From contig NZ_CABVIX010000005.1 in the NCBI RefSeq assembly GCF_902498185.1, positions 1 through 64,000 of the forward strand: a stretch of DNA of 64,000 nt, in the 5' to 3' direction. The notes under the pieces are model-generated. The model did no database searches and was not told the origin of the DNA. It was given only the letters and a program-made list of their open reading frames with translations. Positions 24,570 to 33,378 of the stretch are shown here, piece after piece (within the stretch, counting starts at the first letter, position 1; each line of letters starts with the position of its first letter). The position numbers were made by a program, and so were the translations under genes. This stretch comes from Pseudomonas fluorescens (GTDB lineage Bacteria; Pseudomonadota; Gammaproteobacteria; Pseudomonadales; Pseudomonadaceae).

Positions 24570-26003
24570 ATGAAGAACAATTTTATCGCTGGAGAATGGA
24601 TCGAAGGTGTCGATATCAATGTGAATATCAACCCCTCCGATACCAATGACGTTGTCGGCGAGTATGCCCGAGGGGATGCAGCCCACGCGCTGATGGCCGT
24701 CGAGGCGGCGTCGGCGGCGGCAGGCGCGTGGGGCCGAGCGAGTGCCGAAGTGCGCAGTGACGCGCTTGACCGTATCGGCAGCGAGATCTTGAACCGCCGG
24801 GAAGAACTCGGCTGCCTGCTGGCCCGGGAGGAGGGCAAGACCCTGCCTGAAGCGGTCGGCGAGGTCGTGCGTGCCGGGCGTGTGTTCAAGTTCTTTGCCG
24901 GCGAAGCACTGCGTCTGTCCGGCGAGCGGCTTGCGTCGATCCGCCCGGGCGTCGAAGTTGATGTGCGGCGCGAGCCTGAAGGGGTGGTGGGCATCATTAC
25001 CCCGTGGAACTTCCCTATCGCCATTCCGGCCTGGAAAATCGCTCCAGCGCTGGCCTTTGGCAATGCCGTGGTGTTCAAGCCGGCTGATCTGGTCCCGGGC
25101 AGCGCCTGGGCATTGGCCGAAATCATTGCCCGTGCCGGCGCGTTGCCGGCCGGTGTGTTCAACCTGGTCATGGGACCGGGGTCGAAGGTCGGCGATGTCC
25201 TGGCCACATCCGCCAAGGTACGTGCGCTGAGCTTCACCGGTTCGACCGCGACCGGCCGCAATATCGGTATGGCCTGCATGGCGCGCGGCGCCAAGGTGCA
25301 GCTGGAAATGGGCGGCAAGAACCCACTGATCATTCTCGATGACGCCGACCTGCAACACGCGGTCGAGGTGGCGGTGAGCGGCTCGTTCTTCTCGACCGGA
25401 CAGCGTTGCACGGCGTCAAGCCGGTTGATTGTCCAGGCCGGCATTCACGACCGCTTTGTCGAGGCGGTCACCCAGCGTCTGCGCTCGCTCAAGGTCGATC
25501 ACGCCTTGGCCGACGGTTGCGAAATGGGCCCGGTGGTCTCCGAGGCGCAGCTGCAGCACGATTGCGACTACATCCAGGCCGCACAGCAGGAAGGCGGTCG
25601 GCTGGTGTTTGGCGGTGAGCGGCTGCAGCGGGCTACGCCCGGCTATTACCTATCGCCTGCGCTGATCAGCGAAACCTCCAACCAGATGCGCATCAACCGC
25701 GAGGAGGTCTTCGGGCCGGTGGCCAGCGTCATTCGGGTCGGCGGCTACGAAGAGGCACTGACGCTGGCGAACGACACCCAGTTTGGCTTGTCGTCCGGCA
25801 TCTGCACCACGTCGCTCAAGTACAGCAGTGACTTCAAGCAACGTTCCACGGCCGGCATGGTGATGGTCAACGTGGCGACGGCGGGCGTCGATTATCACGC
25901 GCCTTTCGGTGGCCGCGGGAACTCGAGCTACGGCTCGCGTGAGCAGGGTGCCTACGCCAAAGAGTTCTATACCTCTGTCAAAACCTCCTACACAGTGGCC
26001 TGA
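24570..26003 (+). CDS. NAD(P)-dependent aldehyde dehydrogenase
   Basis: A 477-residue aldehyde dehydrogenase of normal length. It has ITPWNFPIAIPAWKIAPAL (about 145-163), SFTGSTATGRNIG, the general base in QLEMGGKNPLII (Glu near 252) and the catalytic cysteine in STGQRCTASSRL (near 286), followed by EEVFGPVASV. It is closest in pattern to semialdehyde/2,5-dioxovalerate-type dehydrogenases. It would oxidise the aldehyde made by the SDR or GMC enzyme in the same operon. Confidence 0.92.
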   Translation: MKNNFIAGEWIEGVDINVNINPSDTNDVVGEYARGDAAHALMAVEAASAAAGAWGRASAEVRSDALDRIGSEILNRREELGCLLAREEGKTLPEAVGEVVRAGRVFKFFAGEALRLSGERLASIRPGVEVDVRREPEGVVGIITPWNFPIAIPAWKIAPALAFGNAVVFKPADLVPGSAWALAEIIARAGALPAGVFNLVMGPGSKVGDVLATSAKVRALSFTGSTATGRNIGMACMARGAKVQLEMGGKNPLIILDDADLQHAVEVAVSGSFFSTGQRCTASSRLIVQAGIHDRFVEAVTQRLRSLKVDHALADGCEMGPVVSEAQLQHDCDYIQAAQQEGGRLVFGGERLQRATPGYYLSPALISETSNQMRINREEVFGPVASVIRVGGYEEALTLANDTQFGLSSGICTTSLKYSSDFKQRSTAGMVMVNVATAGVDYHAPFGGRGNSSYGSREQGAYAKEFYTSVKTSYTVA

Positions 26004-26007
26004 TGAA

Positions 26008-26838
26008 ATGAACAAGGTTAAGCAGATCAGTGGCAGCACCCGGGTCTACGCCATCATTGCTGACCCCATTCACCATGTGCAGACGCCCGAGGCCATCAAT
26101 CGCCTGTTCGTCGAGCGCGGTGACGACCGGGTGATGGTGCCGTTTCATATCCGCGCCGCCGACCTGCCGGGCGTGGTCGATGGGCTGCGCGGCATTCAGA
26201 GCCTGGATGGCTTCATTGTCACGGTACCGCACAAGACTGCGATGCTCGATCTGTGCGATTCGTTATCCGCGGCTGCGCGTATGGTGGGTGCCGTCAACGT
26301 CATCCGGCGTGACCCGCATGGCAGGCTGCACGGCGACATCCTGGATGGCGCGGGCTTTGTCGCGGGCCTGCGTCAGCGCCAGATCGATCCGGCGGGCATG
26401 TCGGTTTACCTGGCCGGGGCAGGCGGCGCGGCCAAGGCGATCGCGTTCGCGCTGGCCGAAGCGGGCGTGGCGAAGCTGACGATTTTCAACCGCACAGTAG
26501 ACAAGGCGCAGATGCTGATCAAGCGCCTGGCCGAGGAATTTGCCGGGGTCGAGCTGTGTGTCGGCAGTGACGATCCTTCAGGCCATGATCTGGTAGTCAA
26601 CAGCACTTCGCTGGGGCTGCGCGAGGGTGATGAATTGCCATTCGACGCCAGCGCGCTCAACCCATCGCAAATTGTTGCAGAAATCATCATGCAGCCGGCG
26701 ATGACGCCTATGTTGACGGCCGCGCTGGAAAAGGGCTGCCGTATCCAGGACGGCATGCCGATGCTACTCGGCCAGATCGAACTGATGGCCGCCGCCATGG
26801 CCGCGAACGAGGATGAGTTGAATCATGAGCACATTTGA
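26008..26838 (+). CDS. Shikimate/quinate dehydrogenase-like protein (AroE family)
   Basis: A 276-residue AroE-family protein. The substrate domain has IADPIHHVQTPEAINRLF and the catalytic-lysine motif IVTVPHKTAM (about 70-79). The NAD(P) domain has AGAGGAAKAIAFALAEAG followed by the strand-2 motif TIFNRTVDKAQ (the NRT form usually favours NADP) and NSTSLGLREG. Inside a catabolic operon it is unlikely to be the housekeeping AroE; a quinate/shikimate or other hydroxy-carboxylate dehydrogenase is more likely. The usual SxSxSP substrate motif of AroE is replaced by a HHVQTP stretch, which points to a different substrate. The last 14 bases overlap the GMC gene. Confidence 0.85.
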   Translation: MNKVKQISGSTRVYAIIADPIHHVQTPEAINRLFVERGDDRVMVPFHIRAADLPGVVDGLRGIQSLDGFIVTVPHKTAMLDLCDSLSAAARMVGAVNVIRRDPHGRLHGDILDGAGFVAGLRQRQIDPAGMSVYLAGAGGAAKAIAFALAEAGVAKLTIFNRTVDKAQMLIKRLAEEFAGVELCVGSDDPSGHDLVVNSTSLGLREGDELPFDASALNPSQIVAEIIMQPAMTPMLTAALEKGCRIQDGMPMLLGQIELMAAAMAANEDELNHEHI

Positions 26839-28420
26839 TTACGTCATCGTCGGCGGTGGCACTGCTGGCTGCATCCTCGCCAACCGCCTGACTGCCTCTG
26901 GCAAACACAGCGTATTGGTGCTTGAGGCGGGTGGAGAGCCCAATGGATTCTGGATTCCGATTCCGGCCGGTTTCAGCAAGCTGATGGTCGACAAACGCTA
27001 CAACTGGCGCTTCAAGACCCAGGCTGAAGACAATACCCAAGGCCGTGAAATCAGCGTGCCGCGTGGCAAGGGGCTCGGTGGTTCGACATTGATCAACGGT
27101 ATGATCTACGTGCGCGGCCAGCCAGCCGACTACGATGCCTGGGAAGCCGCAGGGGCCAAGGAGTGGAACTTCGCCACCCTCAAGCCCTACTTCAAGAAGC
27201 TCGAGACTTATACCCAGGGTGACAGCAGCCGCGGTGATCAAGGCCCGATGCACATCCACCAGGTCACCGAGCGATACCCGATCGCCGATGCGTTCCTCCT
27301 GGCCAGCGTCGAGGACGGACACCTGCACAACCCCGACTACAACGGCGACACCCAAACCGGCTTTGGTTACTACCAGGTTGCCCAGCACAAGGGACGGCGC
27401 TGGAGTGCGGTGGATGGCTACCTGAAGCCTGCGCGCGCCCGCGCCAACTTGCACATTCAGACCGGTGCCCACGTGCTGCACCTTGAATTGAAGGACAAGC
27501 GTTGTACGGGCTTGGCCTACCGCGTAGGCAACCAACAACGGAGCGTGACCGCACGCGTAGAGGTGATCCTCTGCGCGGGCGCCATCCAGTCGCCACAGAT
27601 TCTCGAGCTCTCGGGGATCGGCCGGCCCGATGTGCTGGGCCGTGTCGGCATTGAAGTCAGGCACCGCCTCGAGGGTGTCGGGGAAAACTACATCGACCAT
27701 TTCGCCACGCGGATGAACTGGCGCCTGAAGAACACCCTGACGCTCAATGAGATGGCGCGTGGTTGGCGCCTTGGACTGGCCGTAGCCGAATACTTCACTC
27801 GGCGTACCGGCATCCTCACGCTGGGTACCGGCCTGGTGCATGGTTTCGTCAAGACCGAGCCCGAGATGGCCACGCCGGATGTGCAGTACTTCGTGGTGCA
27901 CGCCAGCTACGCCAACGCCGCCAATCGCATCCTGGACCGGCATCCCGGTTTCACCATCGGCGTCAGCCAGTTGCGCCCAAAATCCAAGGGCAGCATTCAT
28001 ATACAGTCAAGCGATCCGCAGGTCATGCCCGCCATCCGCCCCAACTTCCTGACCGAGGAGCAGGACTGCAAAAGCCTGATCGAGGGGATGAAAATCGCCC
28101 GCAGGATCATGCAGCAGCCGGCTATGCAGGCTTTCGTCGAAGCCGAAACGAGCCCGGGCGCGGATGCGCGTACTGATGAGCAATGGCTGGCATTTGCCCG
28201 CGCAACCGGGCAAACCATCTATCACCCACTGGGCACTTGCCGCATGGGTGAGGACGACGAGGCAGTGGTCGACTCGAGCCTGCGTGTGCATGGGCTGCAG
28301 GGGCTGCGGATCGTCGATGCTTCGGTCATCCCGTCGATGGTGTCAGGAAACATCCAGGGCGCAGTGATGGCGGTAGCCGAACGCGCTGCCGATTTGATCC
28401 TCGGTACCGCGCCAGCGTGA
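26825..28420 (+). CDS. GMC-family FAD-dependent oxidoreductase (choline dehydrogenase-like)
   Basis: A 531-residue flavoprotein. N-terminal FAD-binding motif YVIVGGGTAGCILANRL, the GMC signature GKGLGGSTLINGMIYVRGQP (about 80-99), second signature CAGAIQSPQILELSGIG, and the active-site His near IYHPLGTCRMG in the C-terminal part. Such enzymes oxidise primary alcohols to aldehydes, often passing electrons to the respiratory chain. With the downstream aldehyde dehydrogenase logic, the operon could take an alcohol to an acid after uptake. It is the last gene of the operon, 21 bases from a convergent LysR gene. Confidence 0.92.
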   Translation: MSTFDYVIVGGGTAGCILANRLTASGKHSVLVLEAGGEPNGFWIPIPAGFSKLMVDKRYNWRFKTQAEDNTQGREISVPRGKGLGGSTLINGMIYVRGQPADYDAWEAAGAKEWNFATLKPYFKKLETYTQGDSSRGDQGPMHIHQVTERYPIADAFLLASVEDGHLHNPDYNGDTQTGFGYYQVAQHKGRRWSAVDGYLKPARARANLHIQTGAHVLHLELKDKRCTGLAYRVGNQQRSVTARVEVILCAGAIQSPQILELSGIGRPDVLGRVGIEVRHRLEGVGENYIDHFATRMNWRLKNTLTLNEMARGWRLGLAVAEYFTRRTGILTLGTGLVHGFVKTEPEMATPDVQYFVVHASYANAANRILDRHPGFTIGVSQLRPKSKGSIHIQSSDPQVMPAIRPNFLTEEQDCKSLIEGMKIARRIMQQPAMQAFVEAETSPGADARTDEQWLAFARATGQTIYHPLGTCRMGEDDEAVVDSSLRVHGLQGLRIVDASVIPSMVSGNIQGAVMAVAERAADLILGTAPA

Positions 28421-28441
28421 TCATCAATGGCTGAGAGGACA

Positions 28442-29338
28442 CTACCAAGGCCGCTCAGCCAGCTTTTGCTCAAGGAAGTCTCGGAACACCCGGATGCGTG
28501 GGCTGAGGTGCTTGCGGTTGGGGTAGACCATGTAGATGGGCTCTTTCTCATCCAGTGCATAGTCTTCCAGCAACGGTACGAGAGCTCCGCATTCGATGTC
28601 CTGGCCGATGTGAAAGCGGGCCAGTTTGACGATGCCGGCGCCCGACAGCGCCATCTGCCGCAGCAGGTCCCCCTGGGCGAACGAAGCCTTGGCGCTGACC
28701 GGTACCCGCGTGCGCTGGTTGTCGAGCAGAAACTCCCAGTTGTTCCAGGCACTCTTGAAGCTGAAGTTGAAGCAGTCGTGATGCGCCAGCTCGCCGGGGG
28801 CGGCAGGTACGCCGCGCCGCGCCAGGTAATCGGGAGAGGCGCAGATGATCCACGCGCTTTCGCCCATCTTCCTGGCAATACGTGAGGAATCCGGCAGCAT
28901 GCCGCTATGAATGGCGATATCCAGCCCTTGGTCAAAATGGTCGACGTATTGGGGCCCGACCTGAATATCCACGCTCAGGGCAGGGTAGCGGGACAGGAAC
29001 TCCGCCAGCCACGGGAGGATCTGGTGCTTGGCGAAGGTCGCCATGGTATGAATCCGCAGGGTGCCGCTGACCCGATTGGGGAATGCCTCGGCCAGCGAGT
29101 CGGCTTCGGCCATGGCATTGATCACCTCCCGCGCGCTGACCAGGTAGGCAGTGCCTTCCTCGGTGAGCGTCAGCGTACGCGTCCCGCGTTGAAACAGCCT
29201 GACCTGCAGGCGATTTTCAAGACGGGTGATGAGCTTGCTGATAGCGGAAGGGGTCATGCTGTTGGCGCGTGCTGCGGCGGAGAAGTTGCCGTGCTCCGTT
29301 GCCCACATGAAAGCGAGCATCTGCGAATAGTTGTCCAT
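28442..29338 (-). CDS. LysR-type transcriptional regulator
   Basis: A 298-residue LysR protein: N-terminal winged helix-turn-helix (FSAAARANSMTPSAISKLIT, then LEnRLQVRLFQRGTRTL-like linker) and an inducer domain with the usual two-lobe pattern (DIAIHSGMLPDSSRIARKMG). The frame extends to 29380, but MDNYSQMLAFMWATEHGNFS is the natural N-terminus. It is convergent with the GMC gene, so it does not share the usual divergent promoter with that operon. It could still control the liv-type operon or the cupin upstream. Confidence 0.88.
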   Translation of the reverse strand: MDNYSQMLAFMWATEHGNFSAAARANSMTPSAISKLITRLENRLQVRLFQRGTRTLTLTEEGTAYLVSAREVINAMAEADSLAEAFPNRVSGTLRIHTMATFAKHQILPWLAEFLSRYPALSVDIQVGPQYVDHFDQGLDIAIHSGMLPDSSRIARKMGESAWIICASPDYLARRGVPAAPGELAHHDCFNFSFKSAWNNWEFLLDNQRTRVPVSAKASFAQGDLLRQMALSGAGIVKLARFHIGQDIECGALVPLLEDYALDEKEPIYMVYPNRKHLSPRIRVFRDFLEQKLAERPW

Positions 29339-29402
29339 CCAGGTACCTTGTGCGCCCCCACGTTCGATGCAGCGTGTCATCTTTGTGAAGCCGAAACAAC
29401 AA

Positions 29403-29419
29403 GCGCGCCCAAGGCGCGC
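29403..29419 (-). terminator. Probable intrinsic terminator after the cupin gene
   Basis: GCGCGCC and GGCGCGC form a 7-bp stem with a 3-base loop; on the minus strand it is followed by the T-rich TTGTTGTTTC. It sits 19 bases after the cupin stop. Confidence 0.55.
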
Positions 29420-29437
29420 CGATTGGGTTATCAGGGA

Positions 29438-29974
29438 TCAGCGGATGAACTGTTCGATATAGTCGGCTGGCAGGCCCAGTGCCTGATAATGTTTGCGCGC
29501 CGCTTCCAGCTTGGTGAATACGTCCTCGTAACCGACGGCGACACCTTGTGGATCGACGTAGGTGTAGCCACCCTGAACGTGGAACCAGGTAATCATCTCC
29601 TCGACGTCTTCCGGAACATACAGCGTGTGGGTCTCGCCAGGTGGCTCGAAGGCAAAGGAGCCCTCGGTGGCGACCCAGTCATGTTCCAGGTAGTACCAGC
29701 GGCCTTTGAGCACGATCGCATGCACGCCGCCGCTGTGACGGTGCCTAGAGAGCACGCCTGCCTGGCGAACGCGCAACAGGTTGATGTAATAACCTCCCGT
29801 GACGCTGAGCAGCAACGGCTTGAATGACACCGTGGCGGTCACCGGCACCCACAGCTTGTCGTCATCGAGCCACTCACCCAGGACGCCGGGGTGGACCATG
29901 TCTGGCGACATGAAAGGGACTTGGGGCAGCTGATAAGGAATTGCCAGTTCATCGGGCTTGGCGGCGACGGTCAT
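29438..29974 (-). CDS. Cupin, 2,4'-dihydroxyacetophenone dioxygenase-like
   Basis: A 178-residue single-domain cupin. The metal-binding region is SRHRHSGGVHAIVLKGRWYY with three histidines, followed by EGSFAFEPPGETHTLYVPED, where the ETHT histidine closes the site. The pattern matches the family of 2,4'-dihydroxyacetophenone dioxygenase, an iron enzyme cleaving a C-C bond in an aromatic ketone side chain. ATG at 29974 (MTVAAKPDELAIPY) is preferred, with GGAG 9 bases upstream; a longer frame starts at 30034. It is divergent from the LysR gene at 30154, which is the likely regulator. Confidence 0.78.
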   Translation of the reverse strand: MTVAAKPDELAIPYQLPQVPFMSPDMVHPGVLGEWLDDDKLWVPVTATVSFKPLLLSVTGGYYINLLRVRQAGVLSRHRHSGGVHAIVLKGRWYYLEHDWVATEGSFAFEPPGETHTLYVPEDVEEMITWFHVQGGYTYVDPQGVAVGYEDVFTKLEAARKHYQALGLPADYIEQFIR

Positions 29975-30153
29975 GTTCAGAAGCTCCACGGTAAGTATAC
30001 GCAGGCCGAGGGTGATCTCGGGCTCTTGGTACAAGGCTAAAGTGCACCTGCCGGGAGAAAAAGACGCTGGGCTTCACAGTGTCTGTGAACAGGGATCACA
30101 AGGCTTAACCGATGCGGTCGCTGGCTTTGAACTTTCAAGGGTAGGGAGAGGGA

Positions 30154-31083
30154 ATGAATCGAAACGAACTGCGCAAGGCCGACATCAATCTCATGGTCGT
30201 ATTCGAGGCTTTGATGCAGGAGCGCAATCTCACGCGCGCTGCCGAGAAGCTGTTTATCACGCAATCGACCGTGAGCGCTGCGCTGGCAAGGCTCAGGACG
30301 ATGTTCAATGACCCGCTGCTGATTCGGGTAGGCAACCGTATGGAGCCGTCAGCCCGAGCTCAAGAGGTCATCAAATACCTTACGCCCGCGCTCGATGCCA
30401 TCTCGACTGCGCTCAGCCTGACCCATGACTTCGACCCGCCCACGAGCAAGATGACCTTCAGGATCGGCTTGTCTGACGATGTCGAGTCGGGGCTATTGCC
30501 TCCGCTCCTTCGGGCACTACGCATCGAGGCGCCCCACGTGGTGGTTGTCGTTCAGCATGTCGACTACTGGCGGATTCCTGATCTGCTGGCTTCGGGGGAT
30601 GTCACCGTAGGCATCAGCCAGACAAAAGGTCTGCCGGCAAACGCGAAGCGCAAGGTACTGCGGACCATGCAGGCACGGGTGCTCAGGGCGGATAAGTCGT
30701 CCCGGCCACTCACCCTGGACGAGTTCTGCGAGCGACCGCATGTGCAGGTCTCGCCCACCGCGAACATTCACGGCATTGCCGATGACTGGCTCAAGGACAT
30801 CGGGCGTTCGCGCAACGTTGTCTTGTCGATACCCCAATTCAGTTCACTGCCTGCGATCCTTGCAGGCACCGACCTGCTTGCCTGCTGCCCGGACTATGCC
30901 GCCCACGCCATGGCCGGCTGGGGCAATCTGCAGGCTGAACCGCTCCCTTTCCAGACCCTTCCCCTGGAGCTCGCCATGGTGTGGCTGAGCACGACGGACA
31001 GTGACCCCGCTGAACGCTGGCTGAGAGGCAGGCTGGAGCACTATATGGGGGGCGTTCGGGAAGAGCGGTCAGGAGGGCGCTGA
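30154..31083 (+). CDS. LysR-type transcriptional regulator (NodD/SyrM-like subgroup)
   Basis: A 309-residue LysR protein with the subgroup N-terminus LRKADINLMVVFEALMQERN, helix-turn-helix AAEKLFITQSTVSAALARLR and the linker FNDPLLIRVGNRMEPSARA, typical of the NodD-like branch. The sensor domain ends in WLSTTDSDPAERWLRGRL. The gap of 179 bases to the cupin on the other strand makes an arrangement where LysR proteins usually activate the divergent gene. Inducer unknown; an aromatic compound would fit the cupin. Confidence 0.9.
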   Translation: MNRNELRKADINLMVVFEALMQERNLTRAAEKLFITQSTVSAALARLRTMFNDPLLIRVGNRMEPSARAQEVIKYLTPALDAISTALSLTHDFDPPTSKMTFRIGLSDDVESGLLPPLLRALRIEAPHVVVVVQHVDYWRIPDLLASGDVTVGISQTKGLPANAKRKVLRTMQARVLRADKSSRPLTLDEFCERPHVQVSPTANIHGIADDWLKDIGRSRNVVLSIPQFSSLPAILAGTDLLACCPDYAAHAMAGWGNLQAEPLPFQTLPLELAMVWLSTTDSDPAERWLRGRLEHYMGGVREERSGGR

Positions 31084-31173
31084 AAACCGCTTGTGATCCC
31101 GGCGTCAGGTGCTGTACGAAAGGGGTTGGTGGAACCACTGCATGCGGCAGGCCAGCGTAATCGCTCGCGTGGC

Positions 31174-31827
31174 TCAGGGCACGAATCGCACCCCAATCGT
31201 ATCGGCCAGGTCCAGCAGCGCGTTATACACCGTCTCTTCGTCAAAGGCGTCCCGACTCAGGCCTGCCAATGAGAGCGCTGACTCTTGCACTCGGTCGCCA
31301 AAAAGAACCACCACCTCGGCGGTGTCATCTTGCCTGGACACCCAAGTGATACCGTGGGCGTCCGGCGCGTAGGCATGAAAAGCCTCAGCCCACTTGCGGG
31401 TCGTCGGGTACTGATCCCGCTCGGTATCGATCAACTCCTTACGCTCGATGTTCAAGGTGCGCAGAGACTTGGACGACAAATCGATCAGTTTGAGATCTTG
31501 ATCGACCGTGAGCAGGGAATAGGTGCTCCCGGCAAGATCTCCTTTGGAAAGGTACTTGGGTGGGGGCGTATAGGGCACATCTCGAAAAATCGTCTCCATG
31601 GCGGCGCAGTCGAATGTGCTGCCGCCATAGATCGTCGGGATGATCTCGCCAGCAAGGTCCCGTATAGGGCTGAAACGGGCATTCCCCATGGGGGTGCCAT
31701 TGAAGGCAGTGCCATGGAAGTCGCTGAGGTGAAATCGATGTAGTTTGCTGCCTGCTCCGAGTGTCTTGAACCGAAGATGAAGTGTCTCGCCAGGTACGGG
31801 CGGTAACTTAGGCAGTGCCTCAGCCAT
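31174..31827 (-). CDS. RES-domain toxin (NAD+ phosphorylase/glycohydrolase type)
   Basis: A 217-residue protein with the RES fold: LHRFHLSDFHGTAFNG, GNARFSPIRDLAGEIIPTIY, GGSTFDCAAMETIFRDV and later LKLIDLSS. The R...FNGT...FSPI...IPTIYGGST...E...FRD order supplies the Arg, Glu and Ser residues that define RES toxins, which destroy NAD+. The ATG at 31827 lies in the last bases of the upstream antitoxin gene (8-base overlap), the usual type II toxin-antitoxin arrangement with the antitoxin first. A longer frame to 31863 runs into that gene and is unlikely. Confidence 0.85.
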   Translation of the reverse strand: MAEALPKLPPVPGETLHLRFKTLGAGSKLHRFHLSDFHGTAFNGTPMGNARFSPIRDLAGEIIPTIYGGSTFDCAAMETIFRDVPYTPPPKYLSKGDLAGSTYSLLTVDQDLKLIDLSSKSLRTLNIERKELIDTERDQYPTTRKWAEAFHAYAPDAHGITWVSRQDDTAEVVVLFGDRVQESALSLAGLSRDAFDEETVYNALLDLADTIGVRFVP

Positions 31828-32491
31828 GCATGACCCCGGCGACACTATCCCGCGCAGCATCAAGCACCCGGTCAGGGCTCAACTGAAGGATGTCTTTGGG
31901 GCGCTTTCCCCCAAGGTAGCTATTTGGAGAGGCAAACCAGAATGCCATGCCCCAACCGTCCTTTTTGCTCGCCAAGGTAGAGATTACGGGCTCCAGCCCT
32001 GCAAATGGACGGTAACCGTGAGAAGGGTCTAGCCCGTACATAGGGAAGTAATCGACCGCTTCATGACGCAGAGCGAAAATCTTGCCGGCGAGCTTCCACT
32101 TGTTAGGCTGGGAACTTGGATTGCTGGATTTGAACTGAGCAAGGTCTGAAATTTCGCTCGCAGTTACCCAATCATTACTTTGGAGGATTTCCGTTTTGGC
32201 TGCCGCCAGCATCTTTGCTTCGCGCAGAAGGGTAGAGGGCACTGGCTTCTTCGGTACCCACATGGCGACGATCGTTGAGATGGTCTCCTCGCGCACTGGC
32301 TCCAGTTGCGCCTGAAAGGCGCGGGTGAGCATCTCAACCGAGCAGACGTACGCATCGGTAATGGCTTGGGAGTTCAAGTCAACCGTGATGACCAAGCGCT
32401 GCGGATGGGCATCGGAGCCATGGCTCGATTCGCTGGCTTGTACCCGTCGAGGCTCTCGGATGATTTCGATGGTATCGGCGGTGAGCGACAT
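31820..32491 (-). CDS. Antitoxin with MbcA/ParS/Xre-type toxin-binding C-terminus
   Basis: A 223-residue protein cognate to the RES toxin. The C-terminus WGMAFWFASPNSYLGGKRPK plus DILQLSPDRVLDAARDS is the DUF2384-like toxin-binding module (W...F...N..LGG..P.D.L....V..AA). A central helical segment (DWVTASEISDLAQFKSSNPS, NKWKLAGKIFALRHEAVDYF) may provide DNA binding, but no classical Xre helix-turn-helix is evident at the N-terminus. It is also longer than typical Xre antitoxins. ATG at 32491 has GGAGG 7 bases before it; the frame extends further upstream but with implausible sequence. It most likely neutralises the toxin and represses the operon. Confidence 0.75.
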   Translation of the reverse strand: MSLTADTIEIIREPRRVQASESSHGSDAHPQRLVITVDLNSQAITDAYVCSVEMLTRAFQAQLEPVREETISTIVAMWVPKKPVPSTLLREAKMLAAAKTEILQSNDWVTASEISDLAQFKSSNPSSQPNKWKLAGKIFALRHEAVDYFPMYGLDPSHGYRPFAGLEPVISTLASKKDGWGMAFWFASPNSYLGGKRPKDILQLSPDRVLDAARDSVAGVMHG

Positions 32492-32748
32492 AGCAACCTC
32501 CAAGGTTATTGGGGTGTCCACAAGTATTGCCATACCCAATCTAACTCTGAGCATGGATGTCCGCAAGGGATTTTTGCGGCTGGCAGAGCGCTGGCGCTCT
32601 TTGGCAAGTCTCAAGCAAGGAGGGTTGCCGGGCATGGAAGAAGGGGAAGAGAGCTGCCTTGGCTGGGGCAGCATCCACCGATGAACACCGGCAGGCCGGC
32701 GAAAAGCTGGGTAGACTGTTCAACCGCATATCAATCGTTGTCTGGAAA

Positions 32749-33378
32749 ATGAATCGTCCGCTGTTTGTCTCTCTGGATGGGCCCAAGGGCACCGGCAAAA
32801 CCACATTGCTGGAAGCCGTTACGAAAGCATTGAGGGCAGACAGCAAGAAAGTGATTCGGCTGAGCGAGAAAAAAAGCGACCCCTGCCGGGGTGAAACCAT
32901 GGCCCTGGTCAACAAATTCGTCAGACACCCCACCCGGGACCTGGAGTTGGGCGTGTGTGAGCGCCTTGCCGACAGCCGTACGTGGATTTCTCAGCACGTG
33001 CTCCCCAAACAGCCAGCGGACAGCATCATCCTGATCGATCGCTGGTACCCGTCCGATGCCGCGTTTCGCCGGATGGTCCCCTTTGCAGAGATCCTGCAGT
33101 TGAACATCGATCGAAACGTACGAGTTCCAGACTTGCATGTCGGGGTTGTCACCGCTCCTGATATTTCCTGGGAGAGGGCGGCGGCCCGGCCGCGAGGGCT
33201 GGGCAGCACGCTGCTCCTTGACCTGGAAGAGCAGGTCGCCTGTACCAGGGCGTTCGAGCGTGCGTTCGCGGATCACGGATGGTTTGTATGCCGCAATGAA
33301 GGCACGATCGAAGACGCGACGAAGCAGGTGGTTGCCGAAATCTACAGGCTGCTCGGTCCCCACCCTCAACGATCATGA
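32749..33378 (+). CDS. Thymidylate kinase-like P-loop nucleotide kinase
   Basis: A 209-residue P-loop kinase. Walker A SLDGPKGTGKTTLLEAVTKA with K17, a DRWYPSD motif (about 97-103) that matches the DRY/DRW base-binding and catalytic Asp of dTMP kinases, and an Arg-rich lid region (WERAAARPRG, about 137-146). It is similar in size to Tmk but diverged, so it is probably not the housekeeping enzyme. It is divergent from the antitoxin gene across 257 bases. ATG at 32749 is chosen because the P-loop must lie near the N-terminus. Its role is unknown; nucleotide salvage or a defence-related role are both possible. Confidence 0.72.
   Translation: MNRPLFVSLDGPKGTGKTTLLEAVTKALRADSKKVIRLSEKKSDPCRGETMALVNKFVRHPTRDLELGVCERLADSRTWISQHVLPKQPADSIILIDRWYPSDAAFRRMVPFAEILQLNIDRNVRVPDLHVGVVTAPDISWERAAARPRGLGSTLLLDLEEQVACTRAFERAFADHGWFVCRNEGTIEDATKQVVAEIYRLLGPHPQRS

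Noticed and set aside
26708-28000. 430-codon antisense frame inside the GMC gene
   Set aside because: The GMC gene has all family motifs on the plus strand; the antisense frame has the composition of a shadow.
29403-29419. GCGCGCC palindrome as a transposon or attachment site
   Set aside because: Better explained as the cupin gene's terminator because of its place and the T-rich tail on the minus strand.
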